A DNA stretch of 40,000 bases from Chrysomallon squamiferum (GCA_012295275.1 CM022666.1:5997019-6037018), one strand, 5' to 3'; shown: positions 9,456 to 20,703, counted from the stretch's first letter. Program-made: numbers and translations. The notes: generated by a model from the sequence alone, not told the origin.

Positions 9456-9511
9456 ACTTTTAGGTTTTTCAGTTTTCTCTCTAAATACGTTATCGTTACC
9501 TTCATCATCAG
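9456..9511 (-). CDS. TNF ligand cytoplasmic-tail exon (module C)
   Basis: Paralogue of 6119-6198: same cttgacag acceptor, same start (ADDEGNDNVFREKTEK), then KPKS and a GTATGT donor at 9455-9450. It is 56 bases, phase 1 in and phase 0 out, so the reading frame into a TM exon is kept although the original donor and last nine residues are lost. The TM exon reached first (9126-9189) is dead; 8582-8716 is the next. Whether it is used is unknown. Confidence 0.45.
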
Positions 9512-9574
9512 CTGTCAAGAAGATTCAGAGTTTGTACTATAGAAATACTGAGTGTGTGATAATGTATGCAAATA

Positions 9575-9690
<116 letters not shown>

Positions 9691-9872
9691 CTGTTTTCTT
9701 TTCAAACATACAAAAGTCGAGAATACCTGAAAACTATTTAACACAAACAGAACACAAAGGTTAGTTTTCAACAGGAAAACTTGAATAGTATTTAAGAGAG
9801 ATACCATTAATTGTAACAGAATTGATTATAATTATAAATACTCTACAGCTGATTTAGTGCACTATAACTGAA

Positions 9873-9907
<35 letters not shown>

Positions 9908-10078
9908 GTAAAAGGCGAAGAAAGGTATTCATTGTTCGATGTGTGTCCGTGTGTGTGTGTGAGATAGAGAGCCAAGAGTACGAGAAAGATACGAAAAGTT
10001 TTCAATGTGGAAAACAAACACAGCAAATATAAAGTTTTTAATTTTTTATTCAACATTATTATTAATATTACAGCTATT

Positions 10079-10080
10079 AA

Positions 10081-10154
<74 letters not shown>

Positions 10155-10185
10155 TTTATTGATTTATTTATTTATTTATTTATAC
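10079..10185. repeat. (TTA)n and (TTTA)n microsatellites
   Basis: About 17 TTA units pass into TTTA units and end just before the acceptor of the exon at 10208. Confidence 0.95.
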
Positions 10186-10207
10186 GAATTGTTATTGTTT
10201 ATCTCAG

Positions 10208-10289
10208 AGGTTTTTTGCGTAACTATTGGAATAGTTTCAGGAACAGTTGTGTTAGTTATAGGCATTGGTATCTACTGCTGGTGGAATGT
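10208..10289 (+). CDS. Transmembrane exon of an unidentified single-pass protein
   Basis: Behind the acceptor tatctcag (to 10207) the frame from 10210 encodes VFCVTIGIVSGTVVLVIGIGIYCWW, a textbook 22-25 residue membrane span, and reaches a GTAAGT donor at 10290. It enters in phase 1 and leaves with two bases (GT), which the next exon at 10819 completes to Val. With a short tail after it and the C-terminus near, this is the end of a type I membrane protein. The extracellular exons were not found: upstream sequence on this strand is the antisense of the TNF locus. No family can be named. Confidence 0.6.
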
Positions 10290-10480
10290 GTAAGTGTTGT
10301 TTAACCACAAGTTATTATATGTACATAAAGAGAATGAGCTGTGACCGGGCAGTGGTATCATATACTACTGTTTTCTTCACGATGAATGCTCTGATAATTT
10401 ATGTGTAAATTATATCGTTACTCTTAATAATAAATTGTACTTTCCTTATAAAACTGCAGACAATGTACGTAATAGAGACA

Positions 10481-10483
<3 letters not shown>

Positions 10484-10564
<81 letters not shown>
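10484..10564. repeat. (GA)n microsatellite
   Basis: About 40 GA units inside the last intron of the plus-strand membrane protein. Confidence 0.97.
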
Positions 10565-10566
<2 letters not shown>

Positions 10567-10818
10567 ATACATATACACTAGTACAAATAAAGGGAGACAA
10601 TTTACATAGATTACACTGAGAACCAACGTAACTGGGGAATGACTCGATCGACAGAGAAAGAGAGAAAAATAAAAATAATTACCAATATTTTAAAATACGT
10701 TTAATATTTGTACTTCATTTAATCGAAATTTCTTGGTAGCTCCACGTATATGTACTGAGTATTCACCATCATCACCATCATTGTCATTATTGTTTTTCTT
10801 ATTATTTCTTTTTTTCAG

Positions 10819-10873
10819 AGAACTCTATCCGTCTGTTAGTTTTCGAAACTTTTCCTATGAAGCAAGCGTTTGA
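10819..10873 (+). CDS. Terminal exon: short cytoplasmic tail and stop
   Basis: A strong acceptor (long T run then cag at 10816-10818) opens an exon whose first base completes the Val codon split after 10289. It then reads ELYPSVSFRNFSYEASV and stops at TGA 10871-10873. The tail is 17 residues with two Tyr and several Ser and no recognised signalling motif. An AATAAA follows 29 bases after the stop. Confidence 0.6.
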
Positions 10874-10901
10874 AGAAAAGAGGTGTTATCAAACAGTTTA
10901 A

Positions 10902-10907
10902 AATAAA
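10902..10907 (+). terminator. Poly(A) signal AATAAA
   Basis: Canonical hexamer just after the stop at 10873, giving a very short 3' UTR for the plus-strand membrane protein. It is followed by AT-rich sequence with no feature to 11700. Confidence 0.5.
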
Positions 10908-11707
10908 AATGCATGTTTTTCCAAACTACTTCCAACTTTTTTACCTTGATTTAAATAGATATGTGAATATTAGTCTATAGGGTGTTATAAAAACATAAAA
11001 TTGTTTAATCTGACAATTCAGATTATCTGCAATATTTTATTTTACTGTTTGTATTTATTTGTTCAAGCATCAAAAGACAATATGTTATCAAAACGAAAAA
11101 AAACCTAAAAATTTAAAAACAAAATTTCATATTTCATTTTACGAAACATATTTTCAGGATTATCAAGTTATCTAATAAAATAATGATCCAGACTGGTTGT
11201 GTTTGAAAATAGGTCTCTCTAGTATTTAAATCATAAAAATGTCTTATTTGTTGTACCTAGATGTACTCCTCTCACACATACACACAAACAATTACCACAA
11301 AGAAAATATCCAATATATTTAAAAAGTTAGTTCAGATTTTATTAATATTATATTTTTTCAGTAATATATTTATACATATTTTTTAATGAATTGCAGGTTG
11401 ATTAAATAAAACAAAATTCTACTGTTTACACCATATTTCTGAAACTACATCAAGTTGCTGTATGCAGTCATAAACAGGACTTAGAAGATGTCATGTTCTA
11501 TATGACTCATAAAAACAAATATCAACAGTTCATAAATTAACTGAATTTGTCCTGCTTACCTGTTAAACATATTACTTATTTTAACATTATCTGTTAGCAC
11601 ATTGTAAATGTGACTTGATGCATATTGCATTGTATGCAATGAGAAATAGTCCTGCTTACCTCACACTCAATTAAAAATATTTCTTATTGCTGTAAAAGTT
11701 ATCAAAC

Positions 11708-13080
11708 ATGGCTTCAGGCACAACAGGGAATGTGAAACAACACAATTTCAGATATACTGGCCCTGAAATTTCTGAAGCTCCCATATTGTCAAATGGACTG
11801 GTTATTGCCCTGTACATGAAATATAAGGATTGCACAGCTGTGCACAGTCAGTTAAAAGTGATATGTGAAGAACATGGAATTCCCTGGAATTATCCTTCAG
11901 TTGATTACATACTACACTCTATTTATCAAATTTGTATGCGCCTGGAAATGCTGAAAAGAGATGAGAAACATAATTCTGAAAGGATTAAACTATTTCTCAA
12001 TGAAACATGTGAGCTATTGAACATACGTGAAAGGAAAAGTTCTGCTGAGGAGGAGAGCTTACGATGCCCTTATTAAAACATGCAAAATGCAGTGAATGTA
12101 CCGCCATACAGAAAGAGCTGAGAAGAGTCAACAATGCCTTAAATGCATGTTTAATGGCCAGGGATAAATACAGAATGCAACGTCGTATCATTCGTCAAAA
12201 AATAAAACAGTATTGTTCAAAACGTGTCCGTCGGTCTCTGAGAAGAAAAAAAATATTATTAATAAAAAGAATCAAGAAATAAAATCTCTTAAAAAGAAGA
12301 GTTCTAGCAAGTTGTTGGACAGATATGATAATTTGTTAAAAGAGTCTTAAGTTGCTAAGTAGGATCAAAATAAAAAATAAAACTAATAAAAAAAAAAAAA
12401 AAATTGCTGTAATTTTCATTATAGGTTAAAGAAATTAAACTATGTTCAAAATCCTGAACTGAAGGATACATTCATAGAGGGACAAAAAAAACAAAATAAA
12501 AAATTAAAAAAACAATGGTAGTCTTTGCAATACAAAAAAAAACAAGAATAAAATTATTTGTTATACCATTCAACATCATTGTCCTTTTGACCAAGCTGAA
12601 GATGCAGCTAAATTTATAATGGAGGTTACTGGTAAGACACTGATGGATATGTTTTCATTGTCCTCCTTTATAGAACTTCAGGCGGATCAGTAAATTATGA
12701 AAATGCGAGATTTTTGTTTACCAGTAGATTCAGCTATCAGAAAATGTTTTTTTTAGAAAAGCACAAGGATCATACAGTATCTATTTACACCAAAACTGGA
12801 ACAGAATGTTATTAAGTTATCCTCAAGTTTTTCAGTGACCATGGGTTCAGAACAGACATTGATAATGGATCATAGGGTATGATGATACTGAAGGAACTGA
12901 AAAAGATGTATCATAAGACATTTGAATTTGAAGAATAGAAAGATAGACACAGTTGTTCTAAGTGTATTGATTTGAATCGGAGACTGTTGAAGCTCAGATT
13001 GAATTTGACACAGAACAGAATCAGCTGATTGCAGAGTACAATTATGGTTACATTGAATTTAGTTCAGAATGAATCAAATG
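11708..13080 (+). pseudogene. Decayed intronless coding region, family unknown
   Basis: Frame 11708-12076 encodes 122 residues (MASGTTGNVKQHNF, then YPSVDYILHSIYQICMRLEM) and stops. Before that stop a second frame (from about 12064) opens with CSECTAIQKELRRVNNALN and a very basic helix-forming stretch to 12282, and a third continues to about 12350 (KSLKKKSSSKLLDRYDNLL). Further pieces such as HCPFDQAEDAAKFIMEV and FSLSSFIELQADQ (near 12575-12690) and FRTDID (near 12850) read on in shifting frames broken by stops. This looks like one long Lys-rich, coiled-coil-containing protein inactivated by frameshifts, most likely from a mobile element or retrocopy. I do not recognise the family. The first ORF alone could still be translated. 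Confidence 0.45.
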
Positions 13081-13497
13081 TAAGATAAGATATAGTTAAT
13101 TAAATATCTGAAAATATTTTTTTCTACATATAATATATGTATGATTATTTCCTGCAGTCATTGTGTATTTCAGTATTTCAGTATCTATGGTTATGTTGAA
13201 TTTATTCATGAATTAATTGAAAATTTGTTCATTTAAATGTTTATCTGTTTATTGCATTAAATTGTAGTTGCTGTTCATAAAGTTATTTGCAGTTGGAATT
13301 AATCCTTTTAAACTTATTCCAGTATATTTGTAAATACTTATCTGAAATGTAATTTAATTTGCTTTTGAACAGTAGCATTAGCAATAAAAAGTCCTCGATT
13401 AAAACCAGAACCAGGATCTACTTGAAGCTGATGAAGTACATCTCCTTTGTGAACTTCAGTTCAGGATTATACAATATTCTTTGTTAGCATTTGTTAA

Positions 13498-14038
13498 GGG
13501 GACACGCTAAATGAAAAATAACAAAATTTGAAATTTTTTTTTTTTTTTTTAGATTTTGACAACCATTTACAAAATATATTCAGGTTTCTATTCATAAAGT
13601 TAAAAAGTCCAAATAAATTTAATTATGTCCAAAAAAATGCATTTTATGAGGTGCCTTACACTGAAATTTACACATTTTAGTCAAAGTCTGCATTTGTTTC
13701 CGGGTTATATATCTCACAAAAACAATTACAATCTGCATGAGAAAAATTGCAGAAAACACGAGACACTGTCAAAACAAGTGAGGTCATTGAGGAAAAGGAA
13801 TCAGCAAGCACCCATTGACTTTCAAAAGAAAATTGGGACATGTTTTGGAAATCAAGATCACCATCTATTTGTTACTGCTGTCAAATGTCTTTTTGTGCAA
13901 GTCGAAAATTTTCCACGTTCAGAATTGTCATGCAATGGATCATTAACTAACTGTCATTATATGTGGGATATTTTCCACCAATTTTCAATTCTATAACATA
14001 AAAAATATAGATTTTGTTTATTTGTCTAGTTTGTCCCC
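13498..14038. mobile_element. TTAA-flanked DNA transposon (piggyBac-like, nonautonomous)
   Basis: The left end GGGGACACGCTA and right end TAGTTTGTCCCC form inverted terminal repeats, and each is flanked directly by TTAA (13494-13497 and 14039-14042). TTAA target duplication is the signature of piggyBac-type elements. The 541-base interior carries one ORF (13625-13996, 123 residues, many Cys and His) with no transposase similarity that I recognise, so it is probably a MITE-sized derivative. Confidence 0.6.
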
Positions 14039-14042
14039 TTAA

Positions 14043-16540
14043 ATAGAACATCTAAAGTTGTCTCTGGTATTTAAAAAAAAAAAAAAATTAGATTAAAAAA
14101 TTAAAAATTTAAATTCCAATATGTCAGGTACAAAATTTTATAATCATTGAAAGATACCCTTTTTCGTAAAATATTACATATCACCTGTGAGCTCATGACT
14201 TCATGCTTATCTTGTAAATCTCTTGTCATCAATATTTCCTCAACCAGGTTAAAATGCAGTGATGCCATTTTGGTAGTAATGAGAACCAGTTCAGTTCTTT
14301 TGTAGTTGTTACTTTTTAAAATATTATTGTTATCGTTGTTGTTGTTGTTGTTTTTATTATTTTTATTATTACTCTTATTATTATCATTATTGTCCTGTAT
14401 TCATCAAGGAACCAATCACAAGTGATATCGTTACAGATTGCAGCCCTGCTTATTTGGTATAATTAACCATGATGGTTAAGATTTTTGAAATGTAATTTCT
14501 AACACCATTACCAACAAGTATATTAAGCAATGAAAAATACGTTTGCAGTGTACATAAGTTTCATCATATTTCTGTGGTTCTGCATTTGTTTATTGTATAC
14601 ATTATTAATATTGATTAGTATGATAGAAACTAGTTTATTTAGATTATTTGGACTATTACAAATAGTCTAGACATAGTTATTAAAATGAGTTTGGAATAAA
14701 TCATATTGTTAGTAAATATGTGTTAAGAATAATACAGTATTCTAGATCAGGATTTTATAAACTCCAGTTTCAGAAAAATAAGTTATTTGTATTTGGAGCT
14801 TTGAGATTCATGATAAAAAAAAAAAATCCAAATTTGTTGCTACCTTTTTGAGAACATATTTGCCAAATTCCATAAAATAAACAAAATAATGACATAAATG
14901 TACCAAAAAAAAAAAAACAACCAACAAAAAAACAACAAATTCTGAAATCTTTCAGAACTGTATGGCTTCTGCAATTTTTTCGTCCAATCCACAAGGATTC
15001 CTCAAAGAGTAAGCTGTTTGAAAAATCCTGTTCTAGATGCTGTAATTTTGACCTGATTGGTTTGTGAGTTTCAAGTTATTTGTTATTTTTCAAATGTTTC
15101 AAAATAAATTACCATTGAGACAAGGGTATTGTATCCCCATAATGGATGTGTGTGAAAAGGATATTCCAGTATAAAGGAATTGGATGAGATGGTTATCATT
15201 ACTAATGTTTTGAAGAAACCTTTCAGTGATAACAAGAACATTGATACCCTCTTGACATTTGGTGAAGCAGAGAGTGGTTTCTGACCAGTCATAGAAATGG
15301 AGTGGTACATGAGGGAAAGTTTCCATTACTTTTTACAGTTTATGCAAAGTTTCTGTATTAGTTTATTAGTTAACCTTTGTTATGTTTCTAGCAATTAAAG
15401 TTTACTTATTTACAATCTGTAATTGTATGTTGTATATTGTATAACAGCATATACATTAAAATACCTTACCAAAAATCAGAAACACATTCTATCTTTAATG
15501 AAATAAATTTGCAGATGTTCTTCTTGAATTAGACATTGTTACAGTACATCCAAACTGGGGTAGGTGAAAGACATGTCTCCAGAAATAAATGGCATTTTTC
15601 AGATTATACAGAATTTCGTGCGGACTTGCAGTGTCTACCCATATCTTTCCCCAACTCGGATCACTGACTTTAATGTGCTCCATTTTTTGTGTGGCTGAGA
15701 TATATCATTCATGAAATAATTTAAAAAGTTTTATTTACATGGAATGTCAAAAATCATATGTAATCAACTTTAATGTAACCATATCATAAATCTTTTTTCA
15801 GCACTGCTCTTCTGATACATTTCTGTGTGTATCATTAGTGATGTAATTTAAACAGTTCATTGTTCCCATATAATGTTAAAAGTCATTAAATAAAACTTAA
15901 ATGCAGTGCAGTGATTTGCAGAAAAATGCTTGTACAAACTGTGGCCTGTTTTTTTAGACAGCATTGTAATCAGTAGCTCTGATGCTTGAAACTACAGACT
16001 TCAGACAAACAGTGCCTAATGTATCATAGAATAACTCGACACTTGCATTTTTAGACAATTTAAGTCATAAAACTGAGAAAAAAGTTTATGTAGTGTTTCA
16101 CCAATAATGAATTAGCATTTATCAATGTTTTCCATATTGGTTTGGGGTTTTTGTTTTTTACTCCATTTTTGCCTTTATTTTATTACATTTTATCTATTTA
16201 TTTATTTATTTTACATTTATGTGTGAACTTTTGAAGCGTTTATCATATTATTGCATTTTAAGACAGTTAAAATATCGCAAGTGCCACTTTAAAATATAAC
16301 AATAAAAAATGAGATGTGTACAACAACTTAAATACAGCATAATTTTCTTTGGATGTGTTAATGATTTTTTAAGTATTTTAAATATTTAGTGGTAACAAGT
16401 TAAAAAGATGCATGTGTGTGTGTTACTTAAAAGGACTACACATTTTTTATCTTTAACAATAATCTTCTGCAATATACAAACTGCACTAAAGCGTGGAGCC
16501 GATTTCAGAAACGTGTAGCAGTTATTAATAACTGGCAATA
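14043..16540. other. Stretch without a supported gene
   Basis: AT-rich, few microsatellites, poly-A and poly-T runs. Short plus-strand open pieces such as ELDEMVIITNVLKKPF (about 15170) look like decayed coding sequence, possibly part of the same old insertion as 11708-13080, but stops are frequent. Opposite-strand ORFs near 15083-15326 and 15495-15683 have no splice context. Confidence 0.4.
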
Positions 16541-16547
16541 CAATCTG

Positions 16548-16583
16548 TAATGGTGAGATAAATTAACAAATATCTCACCATTA
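16548..16583. repeat. Perfect 13-bp hairpin
   Basis: TAATGGTGAGATA (16548-16560) and its exact complement (16571-16583) surround the 10-base loop aattaacaaa. Confidence 0.9.
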
Positions 16584-17134
16584 TTGGCATTTTCTTTGAT
16601 GGAGCTAATCAACGCTTCAAGCAAAAATAACCCAAATTTCAAAAATCAAATATTGATATTTAAAAAAAGGTTATTAGTTTATTTTTTAATGAAGCATTTG
16701 AGCAAAATGTTATGGAAACAGAATATATTGTACTCTTCTATAGTATTGTTACGTTTATGGTCCTGAAGTCGAGTTTAATTCGACGTTTATCGCGAAAATT
16801 TTGCAAGCAACAGGGCTATCATTTGCAGAAGTTTAACAAACGCGAATGGTAAACTGGTAGCCATGTTTTGCTTTCGGAGCCGAGTTTGTAAGAAAATTGA
16901 CCACGAAATTTAGCAATGAGCGCAGGAAGTGTGACGTAGGCGCACCTAGACTTTGTACTAGCGCTATTCAAAATTTACATACATGGAAATGATCGAAATA
17001 AAGTAGCACATTAATGAATGTATTGAACTTGATCCGACGACTTTCAAAGGATATACAAGATATTTTTTCGATTATCAAAACTCACGAAATATCGAAACAG
17101 GCTTAGATCATTGTACGATACGTACATAATTTAG

Positions 17135-17395
17135 GCCCATAAGCAGAAATTTATCTGGGATGGGCTTAATCAAAGGCTGCAAATGGCAAGAGTTGCTAGA
17201 GTGTTCGGGGATATGAACTCCCCCATCGAAATGTTTTTAAATATTGATGCATTGTTGAAAGTTACTGATAAGGGATATAAGGAAGTTATTGTTTATCAGA
17301 ACGGATCCGCGGACAAATTAACGCCATTGGTTACGTTTCAAGCCATTGATCAGACGTTGAATATAAGGAGGGATATGAAGCATTTTATTTTTAAG
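17135..17395 (+). CDS. Exon-like open frame of unknown function
   Basis: The plus strand is open from after a TAG near 17129 to AAG at 17393-17395, followed by a GTAAAT donor (phase 0). It includes MARVARVFGDMNSPIEMF and then KLTPLVTFQAIDQTLN: about 87 residues of balanced composition, not repeat-derived. Base composition is less AT-rich than its flanks. An ATG lies at 17183. It sits 420 bases before the EndoU exons, but those need a phase-1 partner, so it does not join 17819 directly. It may be an exon of another gene or be linked through a small exon I missed. No family recognised. Confidence 0.35.
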
Positions 17396-17818
17396 GTAAA
17401 TCATTTATTTTCGAAAAGTGTCTTTTTAATTAGAGTCACGACAAATTTATCCTGTCCAAGGACGGATTACGGCCCTCCCCGGCTGAAAAAAATAAAAATA
17501 AAGTCGATGCCCACATATAAATCACTAAATGATTACCGGTGTTTGCCGGTACATTGCCAAAAACATTGGTGCATGTATTGATAATGTATAAACGAAAAAG
17601 GAAGGTAATATCAAATATTAAATCTGACATTAGAAATCCATGACCATCGATTTTATGGGCTTGGAATTATGCCGTCTATACACAGATTAACTTCAGGATG
17701 TAATCTCAGAAAATTTCTGACGAAAGAAAATATTACGAAAACTTGGTTTTGTCAACATCGACTTCAAAACTTTTAAGTTCGTGTATATTTTTTTTATTTC
17801 ATTGTCTGACTGTTACAG

Positions 17819-18011
17819 ATTTAAACGTAGTAACCAGCAGTCCGCACACATCCAATCCAGGACACATTCCTAACGCCAACTCTCTTACTATGTCGACAAT
17901 CGCTGACGCACTCTGGAACGCAGATCAAGACAGATTTCGTTCAGGGGAAATAACTCTGAACTACGGTTCAAAGACAAGTAGCGGAAATAGAAATGATGTT
18001 TCCAGTCAACA
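17819..18011 (+). CDS. ENDOU: Poly(U)-specific endoribonuclease (EndoU), exon a
   Basis: The exon starts after gttacag (to 17818), enters in phase 1, and ends CA before GTAAGT at 18012. It encodes about 63 residues. After a variable start come SLTMSTIADALWNADQDRF and ITLNYGSKT, matching the first helix of EndoU domains (xxIxxxAxxLWxxDxNRxxxG). EndoU proteins (XendoU/placental protein 11 family) cut RNA at uridines in a metal-dependent way leaving 2',3'-cyclic phosphate; many are secreted. The N-terminal exon with any signal peptide was not found. The unspliced frame upstream is open from 17704 but has no ATG. Confidence 0.85.
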
Positions 18012-18168
18012 GTAAGTATCCTAAGCGACCATTATTTATTTATTTATAATCATCTTCATTACAATTTATTTTATATACGTGTGTGTGTGTGTGTGTGGTG
18101 GTTATCAGATTACTTAGATGCTCTGAAGTTTTGCAATATAAATAACAAAGATAAAATGATATAATAAT

Positions 18169-18171
<3 letters not shown>

Positions 18172-18241
<70 letters not shown>

Positions 18242-18256
18242 AGAAGAAGAAGAAGA
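18172..18256. repeat. (GA)n/(GAA)n microsatellite
   Basis: About 34 GA units followed by AAG units, in the first visible EndoU intron. Confidence 0.96.
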
Positions 18257-18482
18257 GAAATTACTACAGAAAAAGGGAAAGCGACATCCTGACAGATAGA
18301 AGGGAAACAGATAAAAACAGTCAGAGAAAAAAGGGTTAAGAGTGATAGCGATCGACCGAGTCAGATTCAACGGAAACAAAGAGAGAAACTAAGACACCAA
18401 AACAGCTTGACTCAATAAACCCTGCACTATTTATTCTGCCGTAACATTTACAGTTTTTTATTATTTCTTTTTAAATTTTCAG

Positions 18483-18682
18483 ACTGTTTGCTAGAGTCAA
18501 CCAGAACAGACTTCAGCGACCTGTCTACAGAGCTTTCATTGCTCTGTTGGACAATTACAATCCAAATCGAGGCCACGCAGATCCTATCAGTCAAAACGAG
18601 CAGACGGAAATAGACCATTTTCTCGACGTCATCATGGCGACTGACGTAATGAAAATTACCTACGCATTTCTGAACCATAATG
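18483..18682 (+). CDS. ENDOU: EndoU endoribonuclease, exon b
   Basis: Acceptor ttttcag (to 18482), donor GTAAGT at 18683. The first base completes the codon left open by exon a, and the exon ends in phase 1. It encodes LFARVNQNRLQRPVYRAFIA, LLDNYNPNRG and EQTEIDHFLDVIMATDVMK, the conserved middle of the family (pTYxxFixLLDNY, then the E..Ei..Fld.i..T.vM helix). Confidence 0.9.
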
Positions 18683-19402
18683 GTAAGTGAACTTAAGAAC
18701 TAAACTTAAGAACTAAACAGCTTTGTGCACATGTATCAGTGTTAGATTTAGCAGTACTGTAATGTTTTTTAGACATGATGTTCTAGGAGTTTAAATAATT
18801 TGTGCCGAAGGAACAAATGTTTAAGGATATCAAAAGAATTGTTTTTCTTTTCTTTTTCTCTCTCTGATTTGTGGGTTCATTGTTAATTGTGGAGCTAGAT
18901 TTAATACTTATACTTATATCTAAATTAATATTAACAATAACAACAATAAGCATGACAATGACAACAACAATATCAGTACAAAAGCAGTACTACTTTCTAC
19001 TACTGTTGCTACTACTACTACTACATCTACTATTACTACTAATAGTAATAATAACTGTAATGATAATGAAGATACAAACACACACACACATATGTATATG
19101 GAGACACCATATATGTGTATGTATTTATCTCTATATTACAAGTACAATCATGCATGCATTTAAGTCTGTATATACACGTACAGTGTGTAAATCAATAAAT
19201 CGTGGGTTTGTAAGAATTTTTACACATCAGTACATGTCCGAAGTGTCTCCTTACCCAGTCTTCACTTCTTAACTATTCATTTCTAACGTGATGACTTTTT
19301 ATACAGCATTATCAATAGTCTTAGAGACATACGAAAATATTCGTCTGGACTAGTAATAACAAATATCTGAAGTTTCTTCTAACACAGTTTTCACTTCTTA
19401 AG

Positions 19403-19629
19403 GTTTTTTTACCGGCGACGAAGCTGCATTCAGACACAGAATTGAAACCCTCTGGTTCAGACCCTACGGACGAAGTTCGCACGGACCCGCGGACAGCAGC
19501 GCCTTCGAACACATCTTCGTAGGAGAGTACAAGGGCTCCTCGGTCGAAGGTTTCCACAACTGGATTAGATTTTACCTGGAGGAGAAAAATGGACTAATCA
19601 ATTATTTAGGTTACATGAAACAAAACGGG
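19403..19629 (+). CDS. ENDOU: EndoU endoribonuclease, exon c (catalytic histidines)
   Basis: Acceptor cttcttaag (to 19402), donor GTAAGT at 19630, phase 1 in and phase 0 out. It carries IETLWFRPYGR, DSSAFEHIFVGE and GFHNWIRFYLEEK. By family knowledge the two catalytic histidines are those of FEHIFVGE (codon 19510-19512) and GFHNW (codon 19555-19557); both are present. The intron just before this exon is partly duplicated downstream at 21551-21642. Confidence 0.93.
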
Positions 19630-20191
19630 GTAAGTGTGAACTTGTTTGTTGGTGGGCGTAGGTGTGTCAGGGGTTGGGTTCTTTTTCTTTTTCTTTTTAG
19701 GGTAGACTATTTAGAATAATTGGGTTTTGCTAAGGAATAAGGTTAGCCAATAACACCAATAATAACAACAATAAATATAAATAAGATAAGTAAAGCTGCA
19801 GTGATCAACATCAAAAAGAATAACAAATGCTGTCATCATCAACATTATTAAAAAAAAATAAAAAATAAAAAATGAAAAAAGAAGAACAAAGCCTTTAAAA
19901 ACGACAAGAATAGCAATTTACTTTTATAGTTATAATCATTAATTATTTATTTATCATAATTATTATCATTGTTGTTGTTACTATTATTATTATTATTATT
20001 ATCAATTCTGTTGTTATTATTGTTACTGTCGCCGTCATCAAGTCCGTTTTTAACGATAAATATTTTTACAACTTTCTTTTCTTAATTCTACTCTCTCAGT
20101 AGAAATTCTTAACTCGTCCTCGACATATTTAAAAAAGAAACGAATTATTATGCGCGTGTACACAATACCTGTCATTTTCACTCTCTTTTAG

Positions 20192-20422
20192 CCCAATCTT
20201 CTAGAATTCACATTCAATTGGCGCAACCACTACAAGAAGATAGATTCGTTTTTCGTTGGCAGCAGTCCCGAATTTGAGATGGCGTTGGATACCATTTGCA
20301 TTTTATCTCACCCAAACTCACGTTGTCATTTCAAACTCAACAACGTCGACTTCTCCATTCAGACGTGGGACGTGACCCACATCAGCGGCATTCAGATAGC
20401 ATCGGCTTACACGGTGTTTTAA
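20192..20422 (+). CDS. ENDOU: EndoU endoribonuclease, terminal exon d
   Basis: Acceptor ctcttttag (to 20191), phase 0, 76 codons, TAA at 20420-20422. It encodes LLEFTFNWRNHYKKIDSFF, VGSSPEFEMALDTICIL and a C-terminus ending IASAYTVF, matching the F.W...K...S.fiGxSPEFE motif and the usual C-terminal iGxaYP-like end of the family. One of the two lysines at 20234-20239 should be the third catalytic residue. Exons a-d give about 283 residues, one full EndoU domain, so the gene looks intact. Confidence 0.92.
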   Translation, partial: PNLLEFTFNWRNHYKKIDSFFVGSSPEFEMALDTICILSHPNSRCHFKLNNVDFSIQTWDVTHISGIQIASAYTVF

Positions 20423-20521
20423 TTGTTGGGTTTCGTTGCGGTGTAACGCTGTTAAATTAATGTAGTAAATAATTAATACGTAAAAATATAAATATACACA
20501 CACATATAGACATAGATACAT

Positions 20522-20525
<4 letters not shown>

Positions 20526-20608
<83 letters not shown>
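20526..20608. repeat. (CT)n then (TA)n microsatellite
   Basis: About 28 CT units then about 12 TA units in the EndoU 3' region. Confidence 0.96.
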
Positions 20609-20618
<10 letters not shown>

Positions 20619-20697
20619 CACATATACACAGATACGCATGACTGCACCCACATAATGCTTCTAAATTAATACAGAATACTTAATTTAAAACTATAAA

Positions 20698-20703
20698 ATA
20701 AAT
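20698..20703 (+). terminator. Possible EndoU poly(A) signal AATAAA
   Basis: First AATAAA after the EndoU stop, about 275 bases downstream. AT-rich sequence makes chance matches common. Confidence 0.35.

Noticed and set aside
15495-15683. Minus-strand ORF MEHIKVSDPSWGKIW...
   Set aside because: Composition is reasonable but it is short, isolated and without splice signals; the opposite strand also reads as decayed coding sequence.
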